From contig NZ_JAFLNH010000002.1 of assembly GCF_018361265.1 (NCBI RefSeq), positions 434,001-498,000 of the forward strand: DNA of 64,000 nucleotides. The letters are read 5' to 3'. Under the pieces are notes generated by a model that ran no database searches, was not told the origin of the DNA, and saw nothing but the letters and a program-made list of their open reading frames with translations. Positions within the stretch are counted from its first letter, which is position 1. Every line of letters starts with the position of its first letter. The stretch comes from Mycobacterium sp. SM1. Its GTDB lineage: Bacteria > Actinomycetota > Actinomycetes > Mycobacteriales > Mycobacteriaceae. Position numbers and translations under genes: made by a program. Positions 45,962-55,071 of the stretch are shown here, piece after piece.

Positions 45962-47137
45962 AGTGGCCTGTGGGGTGGCGAGGAACTCGCCGTTGTGCTG
46001 GCCGGCGGCGGGAGGCGGGTCGGTCACCGTCGCGGTGAAGGTGGAGTAGCGCGCCGGCGTGCGGATCACCGTGACCGCGTCCCGGCCGCTACCAACTTTC
46101 AGGGCCAGCTCGTTCTCCGCAAACAGCGGGGTAGCGACGACTTGTTTCCAGGTGTACGGCAGGCACGCCATTACCCCGTTACGGCACAGCGCGTCGACCC
46201 ATTCGGAAGCGGTCCTGGTGAGCAGCGTCGCCTCCAATTCATCGGTCAGCTCGGCGTAGTGGACCGCGCGTGACCGCTGGTCGGCGAACCGCTCGTCGCC
46301 GAGAAGGTCGGGGCGGCCGATCGCCCGGCACAGCAGCGCCCAATGTTTGGGCACATACGCACTGATGACGACGTAGCCGTCTGCGGCGCGGAACGCACCT
46401 GAGGGTTGCGCTGCGAACCCCACTGACTTGCGGCCCGTGGTGCGCGGCACCGCAGGCTCGCCGGGCGGGTTGAGGTGCACTGTCAACTGGCTGGCTTGCA
46501 GTCCCACCGCTACGTCATACATTGCGACGGTGATGATGTCGGCCACCCCGTGGCGTTCGCGGTTAAGCAGGGCGGCCAGCACCGCCTGGGCCAACACGTG
46601 ACCGCTGGCGTTGTCAACCAGCTGAAACGGGATGAGTTGCGGCCTGCCGTCGGGGGTGCGCATCCCGGAGGTCATGCCGGCTTCGGCCGCGACCGTCAAG
46701 TCGATGCCGGGGCGGCTGCCGTGCGGGCCGTTACCACCGTAGGCCGAGAGCCGCGCATAGATGAGCTTGGGGTTGCGCGACTGCACGTCAGCGGGGCCCA
46801 AGCCAAGCTTTTCCATCACCCCCGGGCGGAACGCCTCGAGGATCACGTCCGCGGTGTCGGCGAGCCGCAGGATCTGCTGCTTGGCGTCTTGGGCGCCGAG
46901 GTCGACCATCACCGACTTCTTGCCGCGATTGTTAGGAAGAAAGTACGCGGGCAGCGGTGGGCGTCCGGGGAGGACCGCGGTGAGGTGCCGGGCGGCCTCG
47001 CCGCCCGGTGCTTCGATCTTGATGACCTCGGCGCCCAGGTCGGCCAGCACCTGCCCGGCCAGCGGCCCGGCCACGTTCTGGGTGAAATCCAGTACCCGAA
47101 ACCCCGCCAGAGGCTTGGGGCCATCGCCGTCGGGCAT
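45950..47137 (-). CDS. CaiB/BaiF family CoA-transferase, Rv3272-like
   Basis: A 395-aa class III CoA-transferase. FRVLDFTQNVAGPLAGQVLADLGAEVIKIE is the family N-terminal signature (split here into DFTQNVAGPLAGQVLADLG), with NRGKKSVMVDL and SAYGGNGPHGSRPGIDLTVAAEAG carrying the catalytic Asp. It should move CoA between carboxylic acids; the acyl groups are unknown. Rv3273 (membrane carbonic anhydrase), which lies between fadE25 and this gene in M. tuberculosis, is missing. Confidence 0.92.
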   Translation of the reverse strand: MPDGDGPKPLAGFRVLDFTQNVAGPLAGQVLADLGAEVIKIEAPGGEAARHLTAVLPGRPPLPAYFLPNNRGKKSVMVDLGAQDAKQQILRLADTADVILEAFRPGVMEKLGLGPADVQSRNPKLIYARLSAYGGNGPHGSRPGIDLTVAAEAGMTSGMRTPDGRPQLIPFQLVDNASGHVLAQAVLAALLNRERHGVADIITVAMYDVAVGLQASQLTVHLNPPGEPAVPRTTGRKSVGFAAQPSGAFRAADGYVVISAYVPKHWALLCRAIGRPDLLGDERFADQRSRAVHYAELTDELEATLLTRTASEWVDALCRNGVMACLPYTWKQVVATPLFAENELALKVGSGRDAVTVIRTPARYSTFTATVTDPPPAAGQHNGEFLATPQATSAQ

Positions 47138-47151
47138 CTGCGGCCCCTTCC

Positions 47152-48081
47152 CTAGAGCGCGCCGTCCTCGGTGCGCAGCGCGGTGCAGTAGTAGTTGTCG
47201 GTGGAGTACGCCTCGCCGTCTTTGGTTTGCGGCACCGGCAATCCGTTGTCGGCCAACAGTTGGGCTTGCGATATGCGCACCGTGCTCCAGTGGTGGCCTT
47301 GCAGGTAGCTCACCACATCGTTGCGCTCACCGGAAAACCACAAGTCGTCGAGTTTCACGTCCAGACCATGCTCATACCACTTCTGGGTGGCCGCACGCAT
47401 GATCTGCTGGTTATTCGGGGAGCTCCCGAAGACTTCGGCCACCAGCCGGCTTCCGGCGGTGCTGAACTCGGTGATGTTGTCTAGCAGGCGGTCCTGGGCT
47501 TCGGGAGGCAGGAACGCGAGCAGGCCTTCGACGATCCACGCGGCGGGCCGCGCCGTGTCGAACCCGGCCTCCCGCAGCGCTGTGGGCCAATCGTGCCGCA
47601 GATCGATCGGCACCGTTCGCAAATCGACGGTCGGCGCGGCGCCGAGCTCGGCAAGCGCGGCGGTCTTGAACTCGATCACCCGTGGTTGGTCGATCTCGAA
47701 CAGTGTCGCGCCGGCCGGCCAGGAAAGTCGATAGCCGCGCGTATCGAGGCCGGAGGCCACGATCACGGCCTGACGAATACCGGCCGCGAGGGCATCGGAC
47801 AGGAACATGTCGATGAAGCGGGTGCGGGCGGCCAGCACGTCGGTCATCCGCTGCATTCCCCACGGCAGGCCGGGAATGTCGACGTCGACCGACTCGAGCT
47901 CGCCGGTGGCCCACCGGGTGAAAAAGTCGATGCCGACCGCTCGGACCAGTGGCTCGGCGAACCGGTCCTGGATGAGCGGGTGATCGGCTCTGGTGGCGCG
48001 GGCCCTGCCCGCCGCCACCATCGTGGCAGTGGCCCCCACGCTGGTCGCCAAATCCCAGGTGTCGTTTTCGCTGCGCACCAT
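47152..48081 (-). CDS. Leucine carboxyl-methyltransferase-like SAM methyltransferase (mycobacterial family)
   Basis: A ~309-aa member of the expanded mycobacterial family that includes Rv0830. It begins [20 protein letters not shown], followed by ENPLI-like [19 protein letters not shown], motif [18 protein letters not shown], acidic loop [12 protein letters not shown] and [14 protein letters not shown] 48081 matches the family start; the open frame upstream to 48261 has no support. Substrates of these putative O-methyltransferases are unknown. It lies 14 bp upstream of the CoA-transferase gene and may be cotranscribed with it. Confidence 0.88.
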   Translation of the reverse strand: MVRSENDTWDLATSVGATATMVAAGRARATRADHPLIQDRFAEPLVRAVGIDFFTRWATGELESVDVDIPGLPWGMQRMTDVLAARTRFIDMFLSDALAAGIRQAVIVASGLDTRGYRLSWPAGATLFEIDQPRVIEFKTAALAELGAAPTVDLRTVPIDLRHDWPTALREAGFDTARPAAWIVEGLLAFLPPEAQDRLLDNITEFSTAGSRLVAEVFGSSPNNQQIMRAATQKWYEHGLDVKLDDLWFSGERNDVVSYLQGHHWSTVRISQAQLLADNGLPVPQTKDGEAYSTDNYYCTALRTEDGAL

Positions 48082-48425
48082 CGCAGCCAGTGTAACGGGG
48101 CCATCTGGTGGGTTCACGCGCGGCGATTTCGCGCCGATTGCTGGTCCAACTGACTGATCCGTGGATGTTCGGCCGTGGCTCGCCGGCGCATGCCCGTGGC
48201 TGCGGGTTGACGCCCAGGCAGCGTTCACGACAGCGCCTACCCTGGACATGTGCAGTGTCACCCCTTTGTCGCCTTGGTCGTGATCGGTGGGGCTGCGAGG
48301 CGCGCGTAAGACATGGCATCGCGCCCCGACATCCGCCGGGCCGCGGTCCGGGAAGGGTGCGGAGCAGTTGGCGGAATACTGAGTGATAGTGAGCGTATGA
48401 GCGTTCTAGTGAGTGTGCTGGTGGT

Positions 48426-49049
48426 GTGAACCTGACGGAGTGGGCGCGTGCTCAGGGTGTGCATCCGCAGACGGCGTACCGCTGGTTTCGGGAGGGCACG
48501 TTGCCGGTGCCGGCGGTGCGGGTGAATTCCCGCTCGGTGTTGGTGTCCCCGGACGCGCCTGGTGAGTCGGGAACCGCCGCGTTCGGGTTGTATGCGCGGG
48601 TGTCCTCCCATGATCAGAGGTCCGATTTGGACCGGCAGGTCGCTCGGCTGACTGGCTGGGCCGCGCAGGCCGGTGGCCAGGTGGTGCGGGTGGAGGCCGA
48701 AGTCGGCTCGGGGATGAACGGGTCGCGGGCCAAGGTGCGACGGTTGTTGGCTGATCCGAAGGTGACCGTGGTGGTGGTGGAGCATCGGGATCGGTTGGGT
48801 CGGATGAACACCGAGCTGGTCGAGTCCGCGCTTGCCGCGCACGCCCGGCGGCTGGTGGTGCTCGACGACGGTGAGGTGACCGATGATCTGGTGCGCGACA
48901 TGGTGGATGTGCTCACTTGGTTCTGCGCTCGACTCTATGGTCGCCGAAGCGCTCGAAGCCGCGCGTTAAAAGCGGTGGGCTGCGCGCAGCGCGACATCGG
49001 CCCCAAGGCTGTTGTCGGAGGCCGGGTGGATGATGCCGGTCATGGATGA
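48426..49049 (+). CDS. tnpA: IS607-type serine recombinase TnpA
   Basis: A 207-aa protein. The N-terminal MerR-like HTH (LTEWARAQGVHPQTAYRWF) precedes a resolvase catalytic domain with the nucleophile serine in GLYARVSSHDQRSDLDRQ, then VVEHRDRLGR and LVRDMVDVLTWFCARLYG. DNA binding before catalysis is the hallmark arrangement of IS607 transposases. GTG start. The last ~30 residues after ALKAVG are not conserved. It would excise and insert the element with little target specificity. Confidence 0.9.
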   Translation: MNLTEWARAQGVHPQTAYRWFREGTLPVPAVRVNSRSVLVSPDAPGESGTAAFGLYARVSSHDQRSDLDRQVARLTGWAAQAGGQVVRVEAEVGSGMNGSRAKVRRLLADPKVTVVVVEHRDRLGRMNTELVESALAAHARRLVVLDDGEVTDDLVRDMVDVLTWFCARLYGRRSARSRALKAVGCAQRDIGPKAVVGGRVDDAGHG

Positions 49050-49094
49050 GCTGCGGCGGGCGTTGCGGTCAAGGTCTGCGCGAAGGCGGCCGTC

Positions 49095-50711
49095 ATGACC
49101 ATCCTGCGCCAGATCGCTGCACCGTTTGTCGCCGACCCGGCGACGGGTGTGTGCATCCGCACCCGGCTGAAAGGACTCACCGCCGCCGACGAAGACGTGC
49201 TGCGTCAGGTGGGTGCCCACTTGGGCGGGCTGGCCGGCGCTGATCTGGCGGCGCGGGTGCGCGCCGGTGTGGGCCACGGCAAGGACGCCTGGGCCGAGCG
49301 CAAACGCGGCCTGACCGTGGAGTCGACGGCGCGCTGGGCGGGCGCCATCACCAAAGCCACGCACGACCAGTGGGGGCTGGCGCGGCGCGCGCAATACGCG
49401 CACGCCCAATCCCTGCGCGACGGGATCGCGATGATCCGCCACCGGCTCGCCCAGGAGTTGGGATCAAAAGGCATCGACGGTATGCCGGGCGGCTACCGCA
49501 GCCGCCAGGAGTGGTTCGCCAAATCACGGCGTCTGGCGGACCTGCAAGCACGGCTCGCGCGGGTGGAGGCTGACCGGGCAGCCGGTCATGTGAGCGTGGT
49601 GCGCGGCGGCAAACAGCTGTTGCGCAAACGCCACCACCTGGCCCAGGCCGGGCTCACCGAGGCGCGGTGGCGAGATCAGTGGGAAGCGGCCCGCTGGTTT
49701 TTGTCTGCTGATGGCGAGTCGGGTAAACGCTGGGGCAACGAAACCATCCGCGTCACCGGTGAGGGTGAGCTGTCGCTGCGCCTACCGGCTGCGTTGGCGC
49801 ACTTGGCGAACGCCCCGCACGGCCGCTACGTCTTCTGCGGCAGGGTGGAGTTTGCGCATCGCGGCGCCGAATGGGCCCAGCGGGTGGCCGTCGACCGGGC
49901 GGTGGCTTACCGCATCCACTTCTGCCCCGATAAGCAGCGCTGGTATCTTGACGCTGCCTGGCGGCGCACGCCGGCACAGGCGGTCCCGCTGGAGTCGCTG
50001 CGCGCCGGGGAACTGGTCGGGGTGGACATGAACGCTGATCACCTCGCCGCTTGGCGCCTCGACCCGCACGGCAACCCGATCGGCTCCCCGCGCACGTTCG
50101 GCTATGACCTCTGCGGCGCCGCCGACCGCCGCGACGCCCAAGTCCGCCACGCCCTGACCCGGCTGCTGCATTGGGTCACCGACAACGCGATCACGGCGAT
50201 CGCGGTCGAGGACCTCGACTTCACCGACAGCAAGACTCGCGAAAAGCACGGCCGCAAACACAGGTTCCGCCACGTCATCTCGGGCATGCCAACCGCCAAA
50301 CTGCGCGCTCGACTACTCGCCATGGCAACCGGGGCAGGGATCAGCGTGATCGCCGTCGACCCCGCCTACACCAGCAAGTGGGGCGCCCAGCACTGGCACA
50401 AACCACTGGCCGCACACCATCCACAGACCACCCGCCACCACGCCGCGAGCGTGGCGATCGGACGGCGCGCCCTCGGACATCGGATCCGGCGACGCGTGGC
50501 ACCGCCTCAACCACACCAGAGTGATGTGGCTGAGCATCGGACCACGCAGGCCGAATCTGGCGGCCGGGAGCGTGAGACAACCCGCCACCCCGGGCCGGGA
50601 CCACGGACACGATCCGCTTGTCCGACCGGGGCGAAGAACGCGGGAAGTCAGGCGACCCAACACCGTTCGGGGCTGCCCACTGAGCAAAACTCAGTTTCGC
50701 TCAGTGTTTAG
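49095..50711 (+). CDS. tnpB: TnpB-type RuvC-fold protein of the IS607 element
   Basis: A 538-aa TnpB. RuvC motifs I and II are visible: GVDMNADHLAAW (D311) and AIAVEDLDF (E372). The expected third acidic residue region reads DPAYTSKWGAQHW then TTRHHAASVAIGRRALG, with His448-His449 where an Asp is usual, and no CxxC zinc ribbon lies between motifs II and III. The ~75 residues after IGRRALGHRIRRR are low-complexity and probably reflect an overlapping guide (omega) RNA rather than folded protein. TnpB proteins are RNA-guided nucleases; whether this clade cuts DNA is uncertain. Confidence 0.88.
   Translation: MTILRQIAAPFVADPATGVCIRTRLKGLTAADEDVLRQVGAHLGGLAGADLAARVRAGVGHGKDAWAERKRGLTVESTARWAGAITKATHDQWGLARRAQYAHAQSLRDGIAMIRHRLAQELGSKGIDGMPGGYRSRQEWFAKSRRLADLQARLARVEADRAAGHVSVVRGGKQLLRKRHHLAQAGLTEARWRDQWEAARWFLSADGESGKRWGNETIRVTGEGELSLRLPAALAHLANAPHGRYVFCGRVEFAHRGAEWAQRVAVDRAVAYRIHFCPDKQRWYLDAAWRRTPAQAVPLESLRAGELVGVDMNADHLAAWRLDPHGNPIGSPRTFGYDLCGAADRRDAQVRHALTRLLHWVTDNAITAIAVEDLDFTDSKTREKHGRKHRFRHVISGMPTAKLRARLLAMATGAGISVIAVDPAYTSKWGAQHWHKPLAAHHPQTTRHHAASVAIGRRALGHRIRRRVAPPQPHQSDVAEHRTTQAESGGRERETTRHPGPGPRTRSACPTGAKNAGSQATQHRSGLPTEQNSVSLSV
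50678..50706. repeat. Inverted repeat at the tnpB 3' end
   Basis: CACTGAGC (50678-50685) and GCTCAGTG (50699-50706) form a perfect 8-bp stem, with ACTCAGT inside the loop. It overlaps the last codons of tnpB. It may be the element's right end, the 3' stem of a guide RNA or an operator for the next gene. Confidence 0.6.
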
Positions 50712-50756
50712 GAACGGTCGAGGGTGCCTGCGTATTCAACCGGAGAGGGAGCGTCG

Positions 50757-52367
50757 GTGACCGACTTGGACCTGCAGAAGAATCTCGTGACGCGCGTGAA
50801 CGTCGGCGACATGCTGACCCGCACCGCTTGGCGGCTCCCTGGGAAAGAGGCCGTGATCGACGGGCCGCGCCGGCTTACCTATGGGCAGCTGAACGCCGCC
50901 GTGAATCGGCTGGCCAACGCGCTATTATCGGCGGGCTACCAGCGGGGCGACGTGCTCGCTCTGGTGTGCGGCAACAGCATCGAGTTCCTGCTCACCTATT
51001 ACGCGTGCGCCAAAGCTGGGGTGGTGTGTGTGCCGGTCAACCTGGCTTGGGGCGCCTCTGAGACGGCTTACGTGCTCGGGCACTCCCGCGCTAAGGGGGT
51101 GGTTGTGGAGAGCCAATTGGCCGACCTGGTCGGGGCGGCGCTAGACCGCCTCGAGCATCACACCGAGGATCACACGGTGACCGACGTGATCGTCGCGCCC
51201 GGCACCGGTGCCCGCTGGGAATCCGTCGGCACACGGTCGTGGCGGCCGTTGCACGAGTTCATCGGCGACACCGGTGACGCCGAGCCGGAATGCTTCGTCG
51301 CCGACCGCGACGCCATCACCTATCTGTACACCAGTGGCACGACGTCGGCCCCCAAGGGGGTGGTGAGCAGTCACCTCGCGGTCTACATCGAGTCGCTCAC
51401 GGCTCCCCTGGTGTTGGGGATCGGCGCGCAGGACCGCGCGGTGGTGATGATGCCGCTGTTTCACACCGCTCAACTCAACGGGTTCACCACCGGTCTGATC
51501 TACGTCGGCGGCACCGCGGTGCTAATGCGGGCGTTCGACCCGGCCGCGCTGTTGGCGACCATCGAGGCTGAGCGTGTGACGCAGATCTTCGGGTTGCCGA
51601 TGATGTACCGGGCGATGATGGAGCACCCCGATATTGCCACGCGCGACCTGTCAAGCCTGCGCCTGGCCCTGTATGCGATGGCGCCGATGCCCGACACCGA
51701 CCTGCGCAAGGCCATGGAGGTTTTCGGCTGTCGGTTCGCGCTTGGGTTCGGCCAGACCGAGATGAACCCGCTGACAACCGTCTTCCCGCCGGAGTATCAG
51801 CTCTCGCACGCGGGCTCCGTCGGCCTGCCGGTTCCCAACGTCCAGGTGGGGATCATGGACGATGCCGGTCGCCTGCTCCCCGGTGGCGAGGCCGGCGAGA
51901 TCGTCTACCGTGGCCCGCACGCGATGGAGGGCTACCTGCGCAACCCGCAGGCCACCGCCGAGGCATTCGCGCACGGGTGGTTGCATTCCGGTGACATCGG
52001 GCGCTTCGACGCCGACGGGCTGCTGTGGTTCACCGACCGCAAGAAGGATGTGATCAAAACCGGCGGTGAGAACGTGGCCTCCATCGAAGTCGAGAAGGCG
52101 CTATACGAGGCCGAGCCCCGGATCCAGGAGGTGGTCGTGGTGGGGTTGCCGCACGAGCGCTGGACCGAGGCCATCGTGGCCATTGTCACCCCCAAGCCGG
52201 GAGCCCAGCTCACCGAGGAAGACGTACTGGCCGCCGCACGCAGGCGGCTGGCGGGCTTCAAAGTCCCCAAGGCGGTGATCTTCACCGACAAGATGCCCCG
52301 CACCGCGACGGGCAAGGTGCAAAAGAATCTGCTGCGGGAGCAGCACCAGGGCTTTTTCCTGGACTAG
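50757..52367 (+). CDS. Acyl-CoA synthetase (FadD-type AMP-forming ligase)
   Basis: About 536 residues from GTG 50757, preceded by GGAGAGGGAG; an upstream start at 50724 is possible. ANL-family motifs: P-loop YLYTSGTTSAPKGVVSSHLA, GFGQTEMNPLTTVFPP, TGD-equivalent LHSGDIGRFDADGLLWFTDR, DVIKTGGENV and the C-terminal catalytic Lys in PRTATGKVQKNLLRE. It activates a carboxylic acid to its CoA thioester. Chain length or ring preference is not readable. It lies just past the IS607 element and converges on the flavin reductase operon. Confidence 0.9.
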   Translation: MTDLDLQKNLVTRVNVGDMLTRTAWRLPGKEAVIDGPRRLTYGQLNAAVNRLANALLSAGYQRGDVLALVCGNSIEFLLTYYACAKAGVVCVPVNLAWGASETAYVLGHSRAKGVVVESQLADLVGAALDRLEHHTEDHTVTDVIVAPGTGARWESVGTRSWRPLHEFIGDTGDAEPECFVADRDAITYLYTSGTTSAPKGVVSSHLAVYIESLTAPLVLGIGAQDRAVVMMPLFHTAQLNGFTTGLIYVGGTAVLMRAFDPAALLATIEAERVTQIFGLPMMYRAMMEHPDIATRDLSSLRLALYAMAPMPDTDLRKAMEVFGCRFALGFGQTEMNPLTTVFPPEYQLSHAGSVGLPVPNVQVGIMDDAGRLLPGGEAGEIVYRGPHAMEGYLRNPQATAEAFAHGWLHSGDIGRFDADGLLWFTDRKKDVIKTGGENVASIEVEKALYEAEPRIQEVVVVGLPHERWTEAIVAIVTPKPGAQLTEEDVLAAARRRLAGFKVPKAVIFTDKMPRTATGKVQKNLLREQHQGFFLD

Positions 52368-52482
52368 CGGCAGGCTAGCGGTGGACTAGCCGGGACCGGC
52401 CGCCGCAGCCGAGGCCGGCGACCGCCGTGTCATCCCCGAGCCCACCGGACGGCGACTCGCCGACCGGCGCGCCTGGGCTCGG

Positions 52483-53001
52483 TCATAGCGGCCCCAGCGG
52501 ATCATGCCGTTCGGTCATCTCGCGAAAACCGCGGTGCGCATAGACGACCGGCGGGGCCTCGCCCAGGCGAACGTGCCGCACCAGGCCGAGCAGGATGGTG
52601 TGGTCGCCGGCTTCAATCAGTTGTGCGGTCTCGCAATCGACGGTGGCCACCGCGTCGACGAGTCCCGGCGAGCCGAGGGCGGTGTCGGTGAACGACGCGC
52701 CGGCAAACTTGTCGACGCCCTTGGAGGCGAATCTGCACGCCAAGGCGCGGTGCTGAACGCCGAGGATGTTGACCGCGAACGCCCGGGTTGCCAGGAAGGC
52801 CGGATGGCAGTCCGCGGTGCGGTCCAGGCACGTCAGCACCAGCGGCGGAGCCATGGACACCGCGGTGAACGCGGTGGCGGTGAAGCCCCGGGGGCGGCCG
52901 TCGGCGTCCACGGTGGTGACCAGCGTCACCCCGCTGGGAAAGCGGCTCATCGCCTCGCGGAACAGCGCTTGGGTGGCCCCGGTGTCGTGGCCGATGCTCA
53001 T
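52483..53001 (-). CDS. Flavin reductase (HpaC/flavin-reductase-like domain)
   Basis: A 172-aa short-chain flavin reductase. ALFREAMSRFPSGVTLVTT, PRGFTATAFTAVSMAPPLVLTCLD and the GDHTILLGLVRHV segment are typical of the FMN-binding split-barrel reductase component of two-component monooxygenases. ATG 53001 overlaps the ribBA stop (ATGA). It should supply FMNH2 or FADH2 to the LLM-type monooxygenase at the head of this operon. Confidence 0.9.
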   Translation of the reverse strand: MSIGHDTGATQALFREAMSRFPSGVTLVTTVDADGRPRGFTATAFTAVSMAPPLVLTCLDRTADCHPAFLATRAFAVNILGVQHRALACRFASKGVDKFAGASFTDTALGSPGLVDAVATVDCETAQLIEAGDHTILLGLVRHVRLGEAPPVVYAHRGFREMTERHDPLGPL

Positions 53002-54236
53002 CGTGGCACCACTTGAACGTCGTCGGGCAGCTCGTCGGGCAAATCGAGGAGATGACCGAGCTTATCCCGCTTGCTGCGCAGGTAGCGAAGGTTGTCCGCG
53101 GTGATGCCGCACTGCAGCGCAACCCTGTCGACGACGTCGAGGCCGTAACCCGCCAGGCCGGTGTACTTCGCGGGGTTATTGGTCAGCAACCGCATCCGGC
53201 GCACCCCGAGATCACGCAGAATTTGTGCCCCGATGCCGTAGTCGCGGTCATCGACCGGAACGCCCAAAGCCTGGTTGGCCTCCACCGTGTCTAGACCGCC
53301 GTCTTGCAGTGAGTAGGCGCGCAGCTTGTGGGTCAGCCCGATTCCACGGCCTTCGTGGCCGCGCAGATATACCACCACGCCGGCACCCTCACTCACGATG
53401 CGGGCAAGGGACGCGTGCAATTGCGGGCCGCAGTCACACCGCTGGGAGCCGAAAAGGTCGCCGGTGAGGCATTCGGAATGCACCCGAACGAGCACGTCGT
53501 CCCGCGCGGCGATGTCACCGTGGACCAGCGCGAGGTGTTCCTGACCGTCGAGGGTGCACCGGTAAGCGTGCACGGTGAAAGCGCCCGCCGCGCACCGGAC
53601 CGGAACGCGCGCGGTGCGCACCACCAGCCGCTCGTGGTCCATCCGGTAGCGGACGATATCGCTGATCGTGATGAGCGGCATGCCGTGGTGCTCGGCAAAC
53701 CGCTGCAGGTCCGGCAGCCGCGCCACGGTCCCATCGTCGTTCATGATCTCCGCAATCACCGCGGCGGGTGTCCGTCCGGCCAGGCGGGTCAGGTCGACCG
53801 CGGCTTCGGTGTGCCCGGCGCGCTTGAGCACGCCCCCCGCTCGTGCGCGCAGCGGAAAGACGTGGCCCGGCCGGGCCAGATCGGCGGGGCGGGTCCGCTC
53901 GTGTTTCAGCGCGCGAACGGTGGCTACCCGATCGCGGGCCGAGATACCGGTGGTCGTCGTCCACCTCTCGTCGACCGACACGGTGAACGCGGTGCGATGC
54001 GCTTCGGTGTTGTCATCGACCATCTGCGGCAATCCGAGTGCGTCAAGTCTGGCCGGCTCCATCGGCACGCAGACGATTCCACTGGTGTGCCGGATCAGCA
54101 GCGTCATCAGCTCGATGGTGATGGTGTCCGCTGCCACGACCACATCGCCTTCGTTCTCGCGGTCCTCGGCGTCGACCACGATCACCGGCCGGCCGCGGCG
54201 AATCGCGGCGACGGCCTCATCGACCGAGCAACTCAC
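52998..54236 (-). CDS. Bifunctional RibBA-type riboflavin enzyme, accessory copy
   Basis: A 412-aa fusion. The N-terminal DHBP synthase (RibB) domain has DAEDRENEGDVVVAAD, HTSGIVCVP and GHTEAAVDLTRLAG. The C-terminal GTP cyclohydrolase II (RibA) has RVHSECLTGDLFGSQRCDCGPQ with the three zinc cysteines, YLRGHEGRGIGL and LTNNPAKYTGL. Both domains keep their key residues, so it can start riboflavin synthesis from GTP and ribulose-5-phosphate. Mycobacteria normally have a housekeeping ribA2 elsewhere. This copy lies inside a monooxygenase operon, 30 bp after the hydrolase gene, and would boost flavin supply. Confidence 0.9.
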   Translation of the reverse strand: MSCSVDEAVAAIRRGRPVIVVDAEDRENEGDVVVAADTITIELMTLLIRHTSGIVCVPMEPARLDALGLPQMVDDNTEAHRTAFTVSVDERWTTTTGISARDRVATVRALKHERTRPADLARPGHVFPLRARAGGVLKRAGHTEAAVDLTRLAGRTPAAVIAEIMNDDGTVARLPDLQRFAEHHGMPLITISDIVRYRMDHERLVVRTARVPVRCAAGAFTVHAYRCTLDGQEHLALVHGDIAARDDVLVRVHSECLTGDLFGSQRCDCGPQLHASLARIVSEGAGVVVYLRGHEGRGIGLTHKLRAYSLQDGGLDTVEANQALGVPVDDRDYGIGAQILRDLGVRRMRLLTNNPAKYTGLAGYGLDVVDRVALQCGITADNLRYLRSKRDKLGHLLDLPDELPDDVQVVPR

Positions 54237-54266
54237 GGCTCACCCCAGCATCCAAGACATGGTCCG

Positions 54267-55055
54267 TCACTCGAAGCAGTGGGGGGCGTGGCCGAATTCC
54301 GCCCAGTCCTGTGGATCGTGTGTGATCCATACCGTGGCGTCGGCGCTGTCGCGCAACAATTGCAGCCGTCGGATCGAGCGCAGCGACTGCTCGGTGTTCG
54401 CGTCATAGGGCATCGGCACTACCCTTTCGAGGGCCTCGCGCAGGTGCACCGTGTCGCCAGTGAGGATGAAGTTGCGACCGGGCAGGCGCACCAGCAGGCT
54501 CAGCTCGCCGGGGGTGTGCCCGGGAGTGAACAGGATGACGACGCTGCCGTCACCGAACACGTCGTGGTCTACCCCCGGGATCTCCCGCCACCGGAACATG
54601 CGCGCGGCGTCGATGTCCGCTCGCCGGAAAAACACGGCGCCCGCGGGGTCGGGCCAGTACGCATAGCGGATATCTCCCTGCCCGACGAAAAACTCGGCCT
54701 GCGGGAACAGGTACAGGCCACCGCTGTGATCGAAGTGGGTGTGGGAGACGACCACATATCTAACGTCGGACGTCGCGTAACCCAGCGCGGCAAGCTGGCG
54801 GTCGATCGCCTGCTCGGGACGGAAGCGCAGCCCGAGCAGACCGGCGAGCTCCCCGTAGACCCCTTCGGGGTCGGTCGCGGCCGCCGGGACCAGGCCGGTG
54901 TCGAACAGCACCAGCCCCTTGGGGTGCTCGATGAGGTAGGCGGGCATCGGAATGGTGCACTCGCCGGAGGCGCCGACCATGAGAATCGACTTGTCGAGAG
55001 TGAACGTCGGCGAATCCAGCGCCCACAGGCGCTTCGCCGTGCCGAACGCGGTCAT
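54267..55055 (-). CDS. Metallo-beta-lactamase-fold hydrolase, lactonase-like
   Basis: A 262-aa MBL-fold protein resembling AttM/AiiA-type lactonases. Zinc motif SHTHFDHSGGLY (HxHxDH), later ligands in TPGHTPGELSLLV and TGDTVHL. The N-terminal CTIPMPAYLIEHPKGLVLFDTGL is the family signature. Such enzymes open homoserine- or gamma-lactones. Position directly after the monooxygenase (16-bp gap) suggests that it hydrolyses a lactone made by that enzyme. A quorum-quenching role is the alternative. Confidence 0.85.
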   Translation of the reverse strand: MTAFGTAKRLWALDSPTFTLDKSILMVGASGECTIPMPAYLIEHPKGLVLFDTGLVPAAATDPEGVYGELAGLLGLRFRPEQAIDRQLAALGYATSDVRYVVVSHTHFDHSGGLYLFPQAEFFVGQGDIRYAYWPDPAGAVFFRRADIDAARMFRWREIPGVDHDVFGDGSVVILFTPGHTPGELSLLVRLPGRNFILTGDTVHLREALERVVPMPYDANTEQSLRSIRRLQLLRDSADATVWITHDPQDWAEFGHAPHCFE

Positions 55056-55071
55056 CCGCGGAGCAACGCCG

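Larger units (their letters stand above)
48382..50711 (+). mobile_element. IS607-family insertion element (ends approximate)
   Basis: A serine-recombinase tnpA and a tnpB in the same orientation define an IS607-type element. Upstream of tnpA a cluster of GTGAG/ATGAGCGT words (48383-48418) and downstream a perfect CACTGAGC/GCTCAGTG inverted repeat (50678-50706) suggest end regions; exact termini cannot be set because IS607 elements lack terminal inverted repeats and target duplications. The remaining 48082-48381 sequence is noncoding. The element lies between the Rv3272-side genes and the catabolic island. Confidence 0.75.

Noticed and set aside
54267..55055. MBL hydrolase as a beta-lactamase or glyoxalase II
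   Set aside because: Motifs fit several MBL branches, but the N-terminal signature and operon context fit a lactonase better. Antibiotic resistance is not supported.
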